Assembly (NCBI GenBank): GCA_963743285.1
Contig: CAVUPF010000005.1
Coordinates: forward strand, 1-64,000
Length of the DNA: 64,000 nucleotides
Origin: CAVUPF01 sp963743285
GTDB lineage: Bacteria > Actinomycetota > Thermoleophilia > Solirubrobacterales > 70-9
Direction: 5' to 3'
Shown: one piece after another, positions 51,424 to 61,298 of the stretch
Layout: every line of letters starts with the position of its first letter
Position numbering within the stretch: the stretch's first letter is position 1
Notes under the pieces: model-generated
Seen by the model: only the letters and a program-made list of their open reading frames with translations
Told to the model about the DNA's origin: nothing
Database searches by the model: none
Program-made: the position numbers and the translations under genes

Positions 51424-51429
51424 GATCGG

Positions 51430-52950
51430 GTGGAGCCCTGGCTCACCGCTCTCTATGACGCCGACGGGATGCGTGCGGTCGATCGCTGGGCGATCGAGGA
51501 GCGGGGGGTGGCATCGCTGGAGTTGATGGAGGCCGCCGGGCGGGCTGTGGCGGAGGCGGTGGCGGGGCTGGCGCCCGAGGGGCCGGTACGAGTCCTCTGT
51601 GGCAAGGGGAACAACGCGGGCGATGGGCTGGTGGCGGCGCGACGCCTTGCCGAGATGGGCTATGAGGTGGAGGCGCTGCTGCTCTGGGGCGCCGAGGAGT
51701 TGAGCGCCGACGCGGCGGCCAACCTGGTGCGCTTCGGGGCAGAGCCGGTGGCCGAGGGGTTGGGCGAACGACTTGCCGGCTCCGGCGCCGTGGTCGACGC
51801 GATCTTCGGGACAGGGTTCTCCGGGGCGGCGCGGCAGCCCGCTGCGGCGGCGATCGAGGCGATCGACCGCTGCGAGGCGCCCGTCGTCGCCTGCGACATC
51901 GCGTCTGGGGTCGATGCCTCCAGCGGGGAGGTCGAGGGCGTCGCGGTCGAGGCCGACCTCACGGTCAGCTTCCACGCGGCGAAGCTGGGGCAGCTGATCG
52001 CCCCCGGCAAGTGGCGCACCGGAGAGCTGCGGGTCGTCCCGATCGGGATCCCGGCGGGGGCGCCCGGCGAGCCGGCGGGCGGCGTCATCGATCCCGCCGT
52101 GCTGGGTCTGGCGCCGAAGCGGGGAGCGCGGTCGACCAAGTTCACGTCGGGCCAGGTAGCGATCGCCGGCGGCTCGCGGGGGCTGACCGGGGCGGTGCGG
52201 ATGGCTTCCCAGGCGGCGATTCGGGCCGGCGCCGGCTACGCGACGGTCGCCGTGCCGGCCGATCTGGAGGCGATCTTCGAGCAGGGCCAGCCCGAGGTGA
52301 TGTCGGTCGGCTGCCCGGGCGGCGACGGCTGCCTGGCGCCGGCGTCGCTGAAGGCGGTGCTCGGCGTCTTCGAGCGCGCCGCCGCGGGGGTGCTCGGGCC
52401 CGGCATGGGGCGAGACCCGGGCTCGGTCGAGCTGGCGCGGGAGGCGGCCGGGGCGATCGGGACGCCACTGGTCATCGACGCCGACGGGCTGGGTGCCTTC
52501 GCCGGCCGGCTCGAGCCGCTCGCCGCGCGCCAAGCCGCCACGGTCCTCACCCCTCATGCGGGCGAGCTGGGGCGGCTGCTCGATCGCTCCTCCGAGGAGA
52601 TTGCCGCCCGCCGCCTTGACTCGGCGCGCGAGGCCGCCCGCGCCGCCGGCGCGGTCGTCGTCCTCAAGGGCGACGACACGATCGTTACCGACGGGGAGCG
52701 GGTCGCCGTCAACGCGCTCTCCGCGCCGGCGCTGGCCACCGCCGGCACCGGCGACGTCCTCTCGGGGCTGACTGCCGCCCTGCTCGCCCGTGGCCTGGAG
52801 CCCTTTGCGGCGGCCAGCGCGGCCGTGGTGGCGCACGCCCGCGCCGGTCGCGACGCGGCCCGGCGGGTGGGCTCCGCCGAGTCGGTGATCGCCACCGACG
52901 TGATCGACTCGATCCCGGCTGGGATGCTTCCTGCGGTTCGGGTCCAATAA
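51430..52950 (+). CDS. nnr: Bifunctional NAD(P)HX epimerase / ADP-dependent dehydratase
   Basis: 506 aa fusion. Residues 10-215 are the YjeF-N epimerase (LMEAAGRAVAEAV, GKGNNAGDGLVAARRL). Residues 230-500 are the ribokinase-like dehydratase (GGSRGLTGAVRMASQAAIRAGAGY, LTPHAGELGRLL, ATAGTGDVLSGLTAALLA). Repairs hydrated NADH/NADPH. The order next to alr and acpS is common in bacteria. Confidence 0.94.
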   Translation: MEPWLTALYDADGMRAVDRWAIEERGVASLELMEAAGRAVAEAVAGLAPEGPVRVLCGKGNNAGDGLVAARRLAEMGYEVEALLLWGAEELSADAAANLVRFGAEPVAEGLGERLAGSGAVVDAIFGTGFSGAARQPAAAAIEAIDRCEAPVVACDIASGVDASSGEVEGVAVEADLTVSFHAAKLGQLIAPGKWRTGELRVVPIGIPAGAPGEPAGGVIDPAVLGLAPKRGARSTKFTSGQVAIAGGSRGLTGAVRMASQAAIRAGAGYATVAVPADLEAIFEQGQPEVMSVGCPGGDGCLAPASLKAVLGVFERAAAGVLGPGMGRDPGSVELAREAAGAIGTPLVIDADGLGAFAGRLEPLAARQAATVLTPHAGELGRLLDRSSEEIAARRLDSAREAARAAGAVVVLKGDDTIVTDGERVAVNALSAPALATAGTGDVLSGLTAALLARGLEPFAAASAAVVAHARAGRDAARRVGSAESVIATDVIDSIPAGMLPAVRVQ

Positions 52951-52953
52951 CCT
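52948..52953 (+). promoter_or_regulatory. -10 box for leaderless CBS-protein gene
   Basis: TAACCT overlaps the nnr stop and is followed by 7 nt and ATG 52961. Confidence 0.45.
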
Positions 52954-52960
52954 CGCCCGG

Positions 52961-53422
52961 ATGTCGACCGCAGCCGAGATCATGGACGCCGACGTGCCTA
53001 CCGTCTTCCCCGGGGAGGACGCGCGCGCCGCGATCGACCTCCTCGCCAAGACCGATCTGGGCGCGATCCCCGTCGTCGATGAGAACCGCAAGGTGGTCGG
53101 GATCGTCAGCGAGTCCGACCTGATCCTAAGCGACGAGGAGTCCGACCTGCACCTGCCGCATTACGTCAACATCATGGGGGGCATCGTCTTCGTCGGCTCG
53201 ATGAAGGGTTTCGAGGAGCGTCTGAACAAGGCCTTCGCGACCAAGGTCTCCGAGCTGATGACCGCCGACCCGATCGTCATTGGGGCCGAGCAGAGCGCCG
53301 AGGCGGTGGCGAAGATGATCGCCGACAAGCACCACAACCATCTGCCCGTGGTCGACGCTGAGGGTCGTCTGGCCGGCATGGTTACCCGGGCGGACGCGCT
53401 CGCCGCGCTCGTCGGCGCCTAG
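52961..53422 (+). CDS. CBS-domain pair protein
   Basis: 153 aa, two CBS motifs: about 5-60 (DVPTVFPGEDARAAIDLLAKTDLGAIPVVDE) and 95-150 (DPIVIGAEQSAEAVAKMIADKHHNHLPVVD), shown abbreviated by position. Such stand-alone pairs bind adenosyl ligands and regulate partners. Located between nnr and alr, no fused enzyme. Confidence 0.87.
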   Translation: MSTAAEIMDADVPTVFPGEDARAAIDLLAKTDLGAIPVVDENRKVVGIVSESDLILSDEESDLHLPHYVNIMGGIVFVGSMKGFEERLNKAFATKVSELMTADPIVIGAEQSAEAVAKMIADKHHNHLPVVDAEGRLAGMVTRADALAALVGA

Positions 53423-53424
53423 TC

Positions 53425-54533
53425 ATGGCGCGGGCGCTCGCCCGGATCGACCTTGGCGCGGTGCAGGCCAACTGCGCCCGGTTGAAGGCCACCCTGGCCG
53501 CCGGGGCCGAGTTGTGCGCCGTAGTCAAGGCGGACGGCTATGGCCACGGCGCCGATGGCTGCGCCTCCGCGGCGCTGGCCGGAGGAGCCAGCAGGCTGGC
53601 GGTTGCCACCGCCGCCGAGGCCGCGCAGATCGGCCGCCGTTTCCAGCACGTCCCGCTGCTGACGATGGGGGCGTTGAGCGCTGAGGAGGTGGACATGACG
53701 CTGTCCTCCGGGGCGGAGCTCGCAGTCTGGCGCGAGGGCTTCCGGGCGCTCCTTGCCGACCGTGCCCGGGCGCAGGGCCGCCCGGCCCGGGTTCACGTCA
53801 AGCACGACAGCGGCATGGGGCGCCTTGGCACGCCGGACCCCGCCGCGGTGATGGGGCTGGCGCGCGCCTGCGCCGAGGACCCCCACCTCGACCTGGTTGG
53901 CGTCTGGACTCATTTCGCCACCGCCGATGAGCCCGACTCCGGGTTCTTCGAGGAGCAGCTTGACCGCTTCGCCGCGGTTGCCGATGCGGTCAGGGCGGAG
54001 TTCCCGGGCATCACCGTCCACGCCGCCAACAGCGCCGCGGTCTTCCGTGATCCGCGCTCGCACTTCGATATGGCCCGCTGCGGCGTCGCCCTCTACGGTC
54101 TCGACCCCTTCCAGGGCGACCCAGCCGAGCGTGGCCTCCTCCCGGCGCTCTCGCTGCGCTCCTATGTCGCTGACGTGAAGCGCTTCGGGGCCGGTGACAG
54201 TGCCGGCTACGGGCGGACCTGGCGCGCTCCGGCCGAGACCTGGGTGGGAGTGCTGCCGATCGGCTATGGCGACGGGGTGCGGCGCGGCCTCTCCAACAAC
54301 GCCGAGGTGCTGATTCGCGGCCGCCGCCATCCTCTGGTCGGCACCGTCTCGATGGACAACGTGACCGTCGACCTCGGCCCCGAGACAGAGGTAGAGCCCG
54401 GCGACGAGGCGGTGCTGATCGGCGCCCAGGGGGAGAGGCGATCCTCGCCGAGGAGGTCGCCGCCCGTCTCGGCACGATCAACTACGAGGTCACCTGCGGG
54501 ATCTCGGCGCGGGTGCCGCGGATCGCAGCGTGA
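53425..54533 (+). CDS. alr: Alanine racemase, frame-broken near the C-terminus
   Basis: PLP enzyme supplying D-alanine for the wall. VVKADGYGHGADG carries the PLP lysine; HVKHDSGMGRLG, PIGYGDGVRRG and GTVSMDN are conserved. After AVLIGAQG the frame breaks; ILAEEVAARLGTINYEVTCGISARVPRIAA-stop continues in another frame to 54533. One G missing from the run at 54429-54433 explains it. The uncorrected frame runs to 54660 with nonsense sequence. The stop overlaps the cca GTG (GTGA). Confidence 0.9.
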
Positions 54534-55951
54534 GCCTCGCCGATCGCCTCGCGAGGGCGCCGGCGGTCGACTTGGCCCGGCGCGCCCTGGAGGGCGGCGG
54601 CGAGGTGTGGATCGTCGGCGGCGCGATCCGCGATGCGGCGCTCGGCCGAGCGGTGAGTGACCTCGACCTCGCGGTCACCGGGGATCCCGCGGCGGCGGCG
54701 AAGGCGATCGCCAGGGAGAGCGGCGGGCACCCCTTCGAGCTCTCGGCCGAGTTCGGGACCTGGCGGGTGGTGGGCGCCGATCGCTCCTGGCAGATCGACG
54801 CCACGGCGCTTCGGGGCGAGACGATCGAGGCCGACCTGGCGGCCCGGGACTTCACCGTAGGGGCCGTCGCGATGCCCCTTGCCGGCGGCCGTCCCCTTGA
54901 CCCCTACAGGGGCCTCGCCGACCTCGAGGGAGGGCTCCTACGGGTACTCGGCGAGCGCAGTTTCGACCAGGACCCGCTGCGCCTGCTCCGCGCCGCGCGC
55001 CTGGCGGCCGAGCTCGAGCTGGCGATCGACCCCGGGACCGTCGCCTTGGCCCGGTCCGAGGCCGCCCGCGCCGCTGAGCCCGCCGGAGAGCGCCAGCTTG
55101 CCGAGCTGCGCCAGCTGATCGGCGGGCCCGACCCGCTGCGCGGCCTCGCCCTGCTTGACGAGCTGGGCCTCACCGCGGTCATCCTGCCCGAGCTGGAGGC
55201 CCTGCGCGGGGTCGGGCAGGGACCCAACCACCATCTCGATGTCCACGGCCACACGCTGACGGTCTTAGAGCACACCCTCGAGGTCGAGTCCGACCTGGGG
55301 CGCTTCGCCGGCGAGTGCGCAGGCGAGGTCGCCGAGCTGCTCGCCGAGCCCCTGGCCGACGAGATGACCCGCGGCACCGCGCTGCGCTTCGGTGCCCTCC
55401 TTCACGACGTCGGCAAGCCGGCGACGCGCGGCGAGCAGGGCGGCTACGTCACCTTCATCGGCCACGACAGCGAGGGGGCCGAGATCGTCGGGGGCCTCGG
55501 CGCTCGCCTGCACGCGAGCCGCCGCCTGACCAACCACCTGCGAGCCCTGACCCTCCATCACCTGCGCCTCGGGTTCCTCGTCCACGAGGCGCCGCTGCCG
55601 CCGCGTCGCATCCACGAGTACCTGCGCGCCACCGAGCCGGTCGCCGCCGACGTCACCCTGCTCACCGTCGCCGATCGGCTCTCGGCCCGCGGCGGCGGGC
55701 CGTTCGCCACCGAGGAGGCGATCGGGGCGCACCTGGCCCTTGCCCGCCAGATGCTCGCCGCCGCGCTTGCCTGGCGCCGCGAGGGCCCGCCCGCCCCGCT
55801 GCTGCGCGGCGACGAGCTGGCCGCGGAGCTGGGGATCGAGGAGGGGCCGGAGCTGGGCAAGCTCTTGGGCGAGCTGGAGGCGGCCCAGTACGCGGGAGAG
55901 GTGAGAACCCGCGTGGAGGCGGTCGAGCGCGCCCACCGGCTGCGGGGATAA
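54530..55951 (+). CDS. CCA tRNA nucleotidyltransferase / polyA-polymerase family with HD domain
   Basis: 473 aa. WIVGGAIRDAALGRAVSDLDLAV is the nucleotidyltransferase core (GG...R, DxD). DPLRLLRAARLAAEL is the class II helper motif. RFGALLHDVGKPAT is an HD phosphohydrolase motif. Adds or repairs the tRNA CCA end; which of CCA-adding or A-adding cannot be told from sequence. Confidence 0.9.
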   Translation: MSLADRLARAPAVDLARRALEGGGEVWIVGGAIRDAALGRAVSDLDLAVTGDPAAAAKAIARESGGHPFELSAEFGTWRVVGADRSWQIDATALRGETIEADLAARDFTVGAVAMPLAGGRPLDPYRGLADLEGGLLRVLGERSFDQDPLRLLRAARLAAELELAIDPGTVALARSEAARAAEPAGERQLAELRQLIGGPDPLRGLALLDELGLTAVILPELEALRGVGQGPNHHLDVHGHTLTVLEHTLEVESDLGRFAGECAGEVAELLAEPLADEMTRGTALRFGALLHDVGKPATRGEQGGYVTFIGHDSEGAEIVGGLGARLHASRRLTNHLRALTLHHLRLGFLVHEAPLPPRRIHEYLRATEPVAADVTLLTVADRLSARGGGPFATEEAIGAHLALARQMLAAALAWRREGPPAPLLRGDELAAELGIEEGPELGKLLGELEAAQYAGEVRTRVEAVERAHRLRG

Positions 55952-55987
55952 CCCGCCTGAAACCTGGTCAGGTAGCCTCTCGGCCGC

Positions 55988-56206
55988 ATGGCCAAAGAGG
56001 AAAAGATCGAAATGGAGGGGGAGATCACCGAGGCTCTCCCCAACACCATGTTTCGCGTCAAACTCGACAACGGCCACGATGTTCTCGGCCACATCTCCGG
56101 CAAGATGCGCCGTCACTACATCCGCATCCTCCCCGGCGACAGGGTGAAGATCGAGCTCTCGCCCTACGATCTCGACCGCGGCCGCATCACCTATCGCTAC
56201 AAATAG
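55988..56206 (+). CDS. infA: Translation initiation factor IF-1
   Basis: 72 aa, standard length. EKIEMEGEITEALPNTMFRVKLDNGH and KMRRHYIRILPGDRVKIELSPYDL are diagnostic. TAGCCT lies 9 nt before the ATG. Its end overlaps the convergent glycoside-hydrolase gene by 10 bp. It stands away from the usual rpmJ-rpsM cluster. Confidence 0.95.
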   Translation: MAKEEKIEMEGEITEALPNTMFRVKLDNGHDVLGHISGKMRRHYIRILPGDRVKIELSPYDLDRGRITYRYK

Positions 56207-57384
56207 CTCTGCCGCGCCCGCGGGTCGGGCTCTGCCAGCTCCGCGATCAACGCCGACCAGGCAAAGTCCTTGGCGCCAAGCCCCATCCCGGTGCGCGGGT
56301 CGTAGTACTCGCGCAGCCCGGCGCCCTGCACCGCGCCGATCAGGCCCTCCGCGAGCCGCGCCGCCTCCTCCTCATAGCCGAGGCGGCGCATCCCCAGCCA
56401 GACCATCCAGGCCGAGTTGACCCAGGTCGGGCCGCGCCAGTAGCGGCGGAGCGGACCGCGGCCCCCACCGGGCTCAAAGCTCGGCTCAGAGACGGCGACT
56501 GACGGCGGCGCCACCGGGGTGAGGAACTCACGACCGTTCAGCAGGTGCTCCTCGACCAGGCGGCGCCCGATCTCCTCCGGCAGGTCGGGCAGGGCAAGGG
56601 GGGAGAGGGCGGCCCAGGTGAGCACGTCGGGTCGCGCCCCGCCGGGCTGGACCTCATCGATGAACAGCCCGCGCCGCTCCTCCCAGAGCCGGTCGATCAG
56701 CGCCCCGGTCACCGATCCTGCTCCCAGCGCCTGCAAGGAGAGCGACCAGATCGTGTTGACCAGCGTCTCGCAGAGCACCGGGCCGCCGCGATCGCGGATG
56801 CGGCGTGCGTCGAAGCCGAGCCGGCGGTTGCGGTGCACCAGCCAAGGGAAGCCAAACCGGGCGTTGGCCTGCCAGCGCCAGACCGGATCGAACTTGGGGG
56901 AGGCGTCGAGGCCCGACTCGTCGGGCTGGACGATCCACAACAGCCCGTCCCGGTCGAGGTCGCGGTTGCGGGCGAGCCACTCGATCTGGGCCGCGATTCG
57001 CGGCTCGGCGGCGGGATCGCCGACCGCGATACGCCAGGCCCAGGCCAGCAGCGGCGGCTGGATCGTCTCCGTCTGTAGGGCGTTGCGCGAGGCGACGTTG
57101 TAGAAGGGCAGCCGGCCCAGCGAGACCGGCCGGTTCCAGAAGATCGTGTGCCCGACGAAGCCGTCGGGCCGCTGCGCGGCCAAAAGGCTCTCCAGCTCGA
57201 CCCGCGGGCGCGCCGCGTCAAAGCGTCGCCAGGCGATCGCCGCAAAGCAGGAGTCCCAGTACCACTGCCACGGGTAGCGGGTGGGGCTGGGGCGGGTGTA
57301 GGCGAAGGGCACGCCCGCCCGCTCGCCCTCCAGCCAGTTGCCGCGCAGGACCTCCTCCGCGATCTCGGTCGCCTTGAGGCTCAC
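56197..57384 (-). CDS. MGH1-like glycoside hydrolase (GH63-type fold)
   Basis: 395 aa (alpha/alpha)6-barrel protein. YPWQWYWDSCFAAIAW and the later YWRGPTWVNSAWMVWLG match the active-site segments of mannosylglycerate hydrolase / GH63 relatives; the acids in WDSCF and near FDPVWRW could be catalytic. No signal peptide, so cytoplasmic and perhaps acting on compatible solutes such as glucosylglycerate (inference). In operon with the ABC exporter, overlapping by 4 nt. Confidence 0.8.
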   Translation of the reverse strand: MSLKATEIAEEVLRGNWLEGERAGVPFAYTRPSPTRYPWQWYWDSCFAAIAWRRFDAARPRVELESLLAAQRPDGFVGHTIFWNRPVSLGRLPFYNVASRNALQTETIQPPLLAWAWRIAVGDPAAEPRIAAQIEWLARNRDLDRDGLLWIVQPDESGLDASPKFDPVWRWQANARFGFPWLVHRNRRLGFDARRIRDRGGPVLCETLVNTIWSLSLQALGAGSVTGALIDRLWEERRGLFIDEVQPGGARPDVLTWAALSPLALPDLPEEIGRRLVEEHLLNGREFLTPVAPPSVAVSEPSFEPGGGRGPLRRYWRGPTWVNSAWMVWLGMRRLGYEEEAARLAEGLIGAVQGAGLREYYDPRTGMGLGAKDFAWSALIAELAEPDPRARQSYL

Positions 57385-58172
57385 ACTGCGGTGCGGCGCA
57401 TCTCGCGCAGGGCGAGCGCGCTGAAGATGGCCAGCATCCCCACCAGCGCCAGTAGCCCCGGCCAGGTTTCCGCCCAGCTGACCCCGCCGACAAAGCCCTG
57501 CCGCGCCGCTTCGATCACCTGGGTGACCGGGTTGACCCGGGCGACCGTCTGCAGCCAGCCCTGCAGCAGGGCCAGCGGCGCATAGGCGGTGGTGGTGAGG
57601 ATCACCGCCATCATTCCCGCTTGCATCAGTGGCGCCGCCGACTGGCTCTTGAAATGAAGAGCCAGCATCGACCCCCAGCAGGCGGCGACAGCGGCCATCG
57701 CGGCGACCATGAAGTAGGTGACCAGGAGGCCGTCGATGCCCGGGAAGCTCGCTCCGAGCGCCAGCGCGACGATCAGCACGAAGGTTGCCGGGATCAGCGA
57801 GCGAGCGCTCGCCGCCAGCACGTTGCCGGCCAGCAGCACCCAGCGGGGAGCGGGGGAGACGAGCAGGCGGTCGAGCCAGCCCTGCTCAATGTCCCGAGCC
57901 AGGTTGACGCCCGCCGCCGCTCCCGTGAACCCTGCTCCCTGAAGCATGCTGACCGGCACGATGAAACTCTCATAGCTGCCGGTGGTGAAGCCTTTGAGAT
58001 GGGTGAGGGCCCCGAAGACGCCGTTCAGCCCGAGGAAGAAGATGGTCGGCGCCAGCACGCCGGGGATCGCCGCCCCCGGCACTCGCAGCAACTCGTTCTT
58101 GGCGCGTGCGATCAGCGCCCCGATCGTCGCCAGGTTCGCCCTCCAGACCGGCAGCGGCGCCGCGGCCTCCAT
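57381..58172 (-). CDS. ABC-2 type permease
   Basis: 263 aa, six membrane helices, SPAPRWVLLAGNVLAA and LQTVARVNPVTQVIEAAR as ABC-2 blocks. Second permease of a heterodimeric exporter with the gene upstream. Overlaps both neighbours. Confidence 0.85.
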   Translation of the reverse strand: MEAAAPLPVWRANLATIGALIARAKNELLRVPGAAIPGVLAPTIFFLGLNGVFGALTHLKGFTTGSYESFIVPVSMLQGAGFTGAAAGVNLARDIEQGWLDRLLVSPAPRWVLLAGNVLAASARSLIPATFVLIVALALGASFPGIDGLLVTYFMVAAMAAVAACWGSMLALHFKSQSAAPLMQAGMMAVILTTTAYAPLALLQGWLQTVARVNPVTQVIEAARQGFVGGVSWAETWPGLLALVGMLAIFSALALREMRRTAV

Positions 58173-58957
58173 CAGCCGACCCTCAATCGGTGGCGCAGCG
58201 CCTGCGCGCTCAGCACCAGCCCCAGCACGACGATGCCGGCGATCGTCAGCACGGCGTATAGCGTTTCGGGGGCGCTGATCCCCGAGATCATCGGACTGCG
58301 GATTCCGTTGACGATCAGGCTGAGCGGGTTGTATTCGGCGATCGTCTGCGCCGGTTGGATCATCAGGTTCTCGGGGAAGAAGGCGGAGGAGAGGAAGAGG
58401 ACGACCAAGACCAGCGGGAAGAGCCCCTGCACGACGCTGGCCCTACCGGTCCGCAGGGCGATCGCGGCGCCGATCCCACCGACCGCCAGCGCCGCCGTGG
58501 TGACCAGGACGATCGCGATCAGCGCCCCCGGGACGCCGCTTTGGATTTCGGCCCCGAAGGCCAGCCCGATCGCCAGGAACCAGAGCGCCGAGAAGAGCCC
58601 CAGCGCCGCGGTCCCGGCCAGCCGCCCGAGGACGATCGTGAAGCGTGAGATCGGCGCCGTGAAGAGCCGGTCGGTGAAGCCCATCTCGATGTCTACCGCG
58701 AGGGCGATGCCGCCGCTGTTGCCGGCCAGCATCAGAGACTGCATCATCGCCCCGGCCAGCATGAACTGGAGGAAGCTCTGCACCGGCGGGAAGCCGGGCA
58801 AGTTGACCGCCGCGCCGGCGCCCCCGGTCTGGATCGCAAGCAGCAGGGTGGGGAAGACGATGATCGGCGCGATCAGCTGCGGGCGGCGGAAGGTCTGGCG
58901 GATCGAGCGCATCCCCAGCGCTCTGATCACCCTCAGGTTCAGCGCCAGGGAGCTCAA
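58172..58957 (-). CDS. ABC-2 type permease
   Basis: 261 aa, six membrane helices, DIEMGFTDRLFTAPISRFTIVLGR in the first loop and PAQTIAEYNPLSLIVNGIR near the end. Pairs with the following permease; both depend on the ATPase at 58954. Confidence 0.85.
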   Translation of the reverse strand: MSSLALNLRVIRALGMRSIRQTFRRPQLIAPIIVFPTLLLAIQTGGAGAAVNLPGFPPVQSFLQFMLAGAMMQSLMLAGNSGGIALAVDIEMGFTDRLFTAPISRFTIVLGRLAGTAALGLFSALWFLAIGLAFGAEIQSGVPGALIAIVLVTTAALAVGGIGAAIALRTGRASVVQGLFPLVLVVLFLSSAFFPENLMIQPAQTIAEYNPLSLIVNGIRSPMISGISAPETLYAVLTIAGIVVLGLVLSAQALRHRLRVG

Positions 58958-59928
58958 GCCTCGACCGGTTCCTTCTCGGCGGCCTGTTCCTCGCTCTCCT
59001 CCTCGAGGTGGTAGCCGGTCTTCTCGACGAAGACGTCGTCGAGCGTGGGGCGGATCAGCTCCAGTGACTCGACCGCGATCCCGGCTTCGTCGAGCGCCCG
59101 TACCACCTGCGGGATGTCGGCGGCGCCGTTCTGTACCTCGACCAGGACCCGCTTGCCGTCCTTGGGAGGCAGCAACTTGCCGATCCGAGCGCAGATCTCC
59201 TCAGCCTCGGCGACCGAACCCTCGGCAAGCTGAAGCTGGACGTGGGGGTGGCCGACCTCGGCTTTCAGCGACTCCGGCGTTCCCTCAGCGACGATCTTGC
59301 CGTTGTCGATGATCCCGACGTTGTCAGCGAGCTGGTCGGCCTCCTCCAGGTACTGGGTGGTGAGGAAGACGGTGGTGCCTTCGTCGTTAAGCCCCCGCAC
59401 CTCCTCCCAGATCGTCTTGCGGCTGACCGGGTCAAGGCCGGTGGTCGGCTCGTCGAGGAAGAGGACGCGCGGCTCGTGGACCAGCGCCGCGGCAAGGTCG
59501 AGGCGCCGCTGCATCCCGCCCGAATAGGTGCCGACCCGGCGGTCGGCGGCGGCGGCGAGGTCGACCCGCTCCAGCAGGTCATCGGCGCGCCGGCGGCCCT
59601 CCGCGGTGGGGATGCCCTGCAGCGTCGCCTGCAGGCGGACCAACTCGCGGCCGGTCATCAGCGGGTCGAGCGCCGCTTCCTGGAGGGCGACGCCGATCGA
59701 CCCGCGCACCGCCCGCGCTTCCTTGACCACGTCGTGCCCGGCTACGGTGGCGCGCCCGCCGGTTGGCAGCAGCAGCGTCGTCAGCATCCGCACGGTCGTC
59801 GTCTTGCCGGCGCCGTTGGGGCCGAGGAAGCCGTAGATCTCGCCCGCCTCTACCTCGAGGTCGATTCCCTGCACTGCGAGCACCTCGTCGAAGCTGCGCT
59901 CCAGCCCTTCGACCACGATTGCCGGCAT
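58954..59928 (-). CDS. ABC exporter ATPase (daunorubicin-resistance type)
   Basis: 324 aa. Walker A GPNGAGKTT, signature YSGGMQRRLDLAA, Walker B VLFLDEPTTGLD, H-loop TTQYLEEAD (Gln replaces the usual His). C-terminal domain as in DrrA. Overlaps the amidase stop by 1 nt and the permease start by 4 nt. A second system of this type beside the one at 3248. Confidence 0.9.
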   Translation of the reverse strand: MPAIVVEGLERSFDEVLAVQGIDLEVEAGEIYGFLGPNGAGKTTTVRMLTTLLLPTGGRATVAGHDVVKEARAVRGSIGVALQEAALDPLMTGRELVRLQATLQGIPTAEGRRRADDLLERVDLAAAADRRVGTYSGGMQRRLDLAAALVHEPRVLFLDEPTTGLDPVSRKTIWEEVRGLNDEGTTVFLTTQYLEEADQLADNVGIIDNGKIVAEGTPESLKAEVGHPHVQLQLAEGSVAEAEEICARIGKLLPPKDGKRVLVEVQNGAADIPQVVRALDEAGIAVESLELIRPTLDDVFVEKTGYHLEEESEEQAAEKEPVEA

Positions 59929-61298
59929 CAGGCCTCCGTCGGCTCGACCTGCCGCGCAAGTGGCGAGAGCGCCTGCACCCAGCGCCGTCCGTTCGCCCGC
60001 TCCAGCGCCTCGGCCGCGTCGAGCAGCAGCTCATCGCCCCCCCAGGCGGCCTGGAGCTGAAGGCCGATCGGCAGCCCCCCGGAGAGGCCAACCGGGATGC
60101 TGAGCGACGGGATCCCGGTCAGGTTGGCGAGCCCGGCGCCACGCACGTTGGCCTGGTCCGCGGTCAGCGTGCCGGAGGGCAGCTCGACCAGCGGCGCCTC
60201 TAGCGGCGGTGCGACCGCGGGGACGGTCGGCCAGGCGATCAGGTCAACCTCCTCGAAAGCGGCGGCTACCCGGTGTCGCATCAGGGTGCGGAGGCGGTAG
60301 GACTTCATGCTTGCCGCTGCCGGCAGCAGCATCCGGTACTTGACGAAGCCGCGGTTGATCGGGCTGAGGTCGGGATGGAGGTGGTTGAGCTGCTCCGGCG
60401 AGATGTTGCCGAGGACCTCGGTGTTGGCGATCAGCACCGTCGCCAGCGCCGCCGGCTCGATGTCGGCGAGCGCGACCTCGCGGACCTCCCCGCCGCTCTC
60501 GACGCGCAGCGCCTCGATCGCTTCCTCACAAGCCGTCTTCACCTCGGGTGCGACGTCCTCGGAGACGGTGTCGCGCACGACCCCGATCCGCAGGCCGGCG
60601 GCCTCCCCGGCGGCGAGCTCCTCGCCGCACAGTGCCGATCCCAGCAGCCGGCAGTCGGCCGCGTCGGCGCAGAGCGGCCCGGAGACGATCGTGGTCGAGA
60701 TCGACGCCATGTGGTGCCCGGCCATCGCTGAGCGCCCGAAGGTCGGCTTTAGCCCGGTCAACCCGCAGTAGGCGGCGGGGAAGCGGATCGAGCCGATCCC
60801 GTCGGCGCCGACGGCGCCCGCGACAAGGCGCGCCGCGACCGCGGCGGCCGGGCCGCTGGAGGAGCCGCCCGGGCAGCGCTCGGTGTCCCAGGGGTTGCGG
60901 GCAGGGCCATAGACGGAGGCGTTGCCGGTGCTGCTCGAGCCCAGCTCGTGCATGTTGGCGACCCCGACGATCACCGCGCCGGCGTCACGCAGGGCCCGGT
61001 AGGGACCGGATTCGCGGGGTGCCGTCGGCGCGAACATCTCGGCAGCCCCGAAGCGCTGGGCGCGCCAGGGCAGCGGCCACTCGTCCTTGATCACCACCGG
61101 GACGCCCCGCAACGGCCCCTGAGGCGCTGCGGCGAGCATCTCCCGCGAGCGCTCCGGGAAGGTCTCGACCACGGCGTTGATCGCTGGGTTGCGCTGCTCG
61201 ATCCGCTCCAGCGCCGCCTCGAGCAGCGCCGCGGGGTCGGCCTCGCCGGCGGCGATCGCCGCGGCCTGGCCGCGCAGCGGCAGGTCGAGGGCGCTCAC
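59928..61298 (-). CDS. Amidase (amidase-signature family)
   Basis: 456 aa. The Ser-cisSer-Lys triad is visible: lysine in PVVIKDEW, serine in GGSSSGPAAAVAARLV, and nucleophile in GADGIGSIRFPA. The last differs from the usual T-D-x-G-G-S. No signal peptide. Its start overlaps a small upstream gene (ATGA) that looks like an AtzG-type partner, as in the AtzE and GatCAB systems. Substrate unknown. Confidence 0.88.
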   Translation of the reverse strand: MSALDLPLRGQAAAIAAGEADPAALLEAALERIEQRNPAINAVVETFPERSREMLAAAPQGPLRGVPVVIKDEWPLPWRAQRFGAAEMFAPTAPRESGPYRALRDAGAVIVGVANMHELGSSSTGNASVYGPARNPWDTERCPGGSSSGPAAAVAARLVAGAVGADGIGSIRFPAAYCGLTGLKPTFGRSAMAGHHMASISTTIVSGPLCADAADCRLLGSALCGEELAAGEAAGLRIGVVRDTVSEDVAPEVKTACEEAIEALRVESGGEVREVALADIEPAALATVLIANTEVLGNISPEQLNHLHPDLSPINRGFVKYRMLLPAAASMKSYRLRTLMRHRVAAAFEEVDLIAWPTVPAVAPPLEAPLVELPSGTLTADQANVRGAGLANLTGIPSLSIPVGLSGGLPIGLQLQAAWGGDELLLDAAEALERANGRRWVQALSPLARQVEPTEA

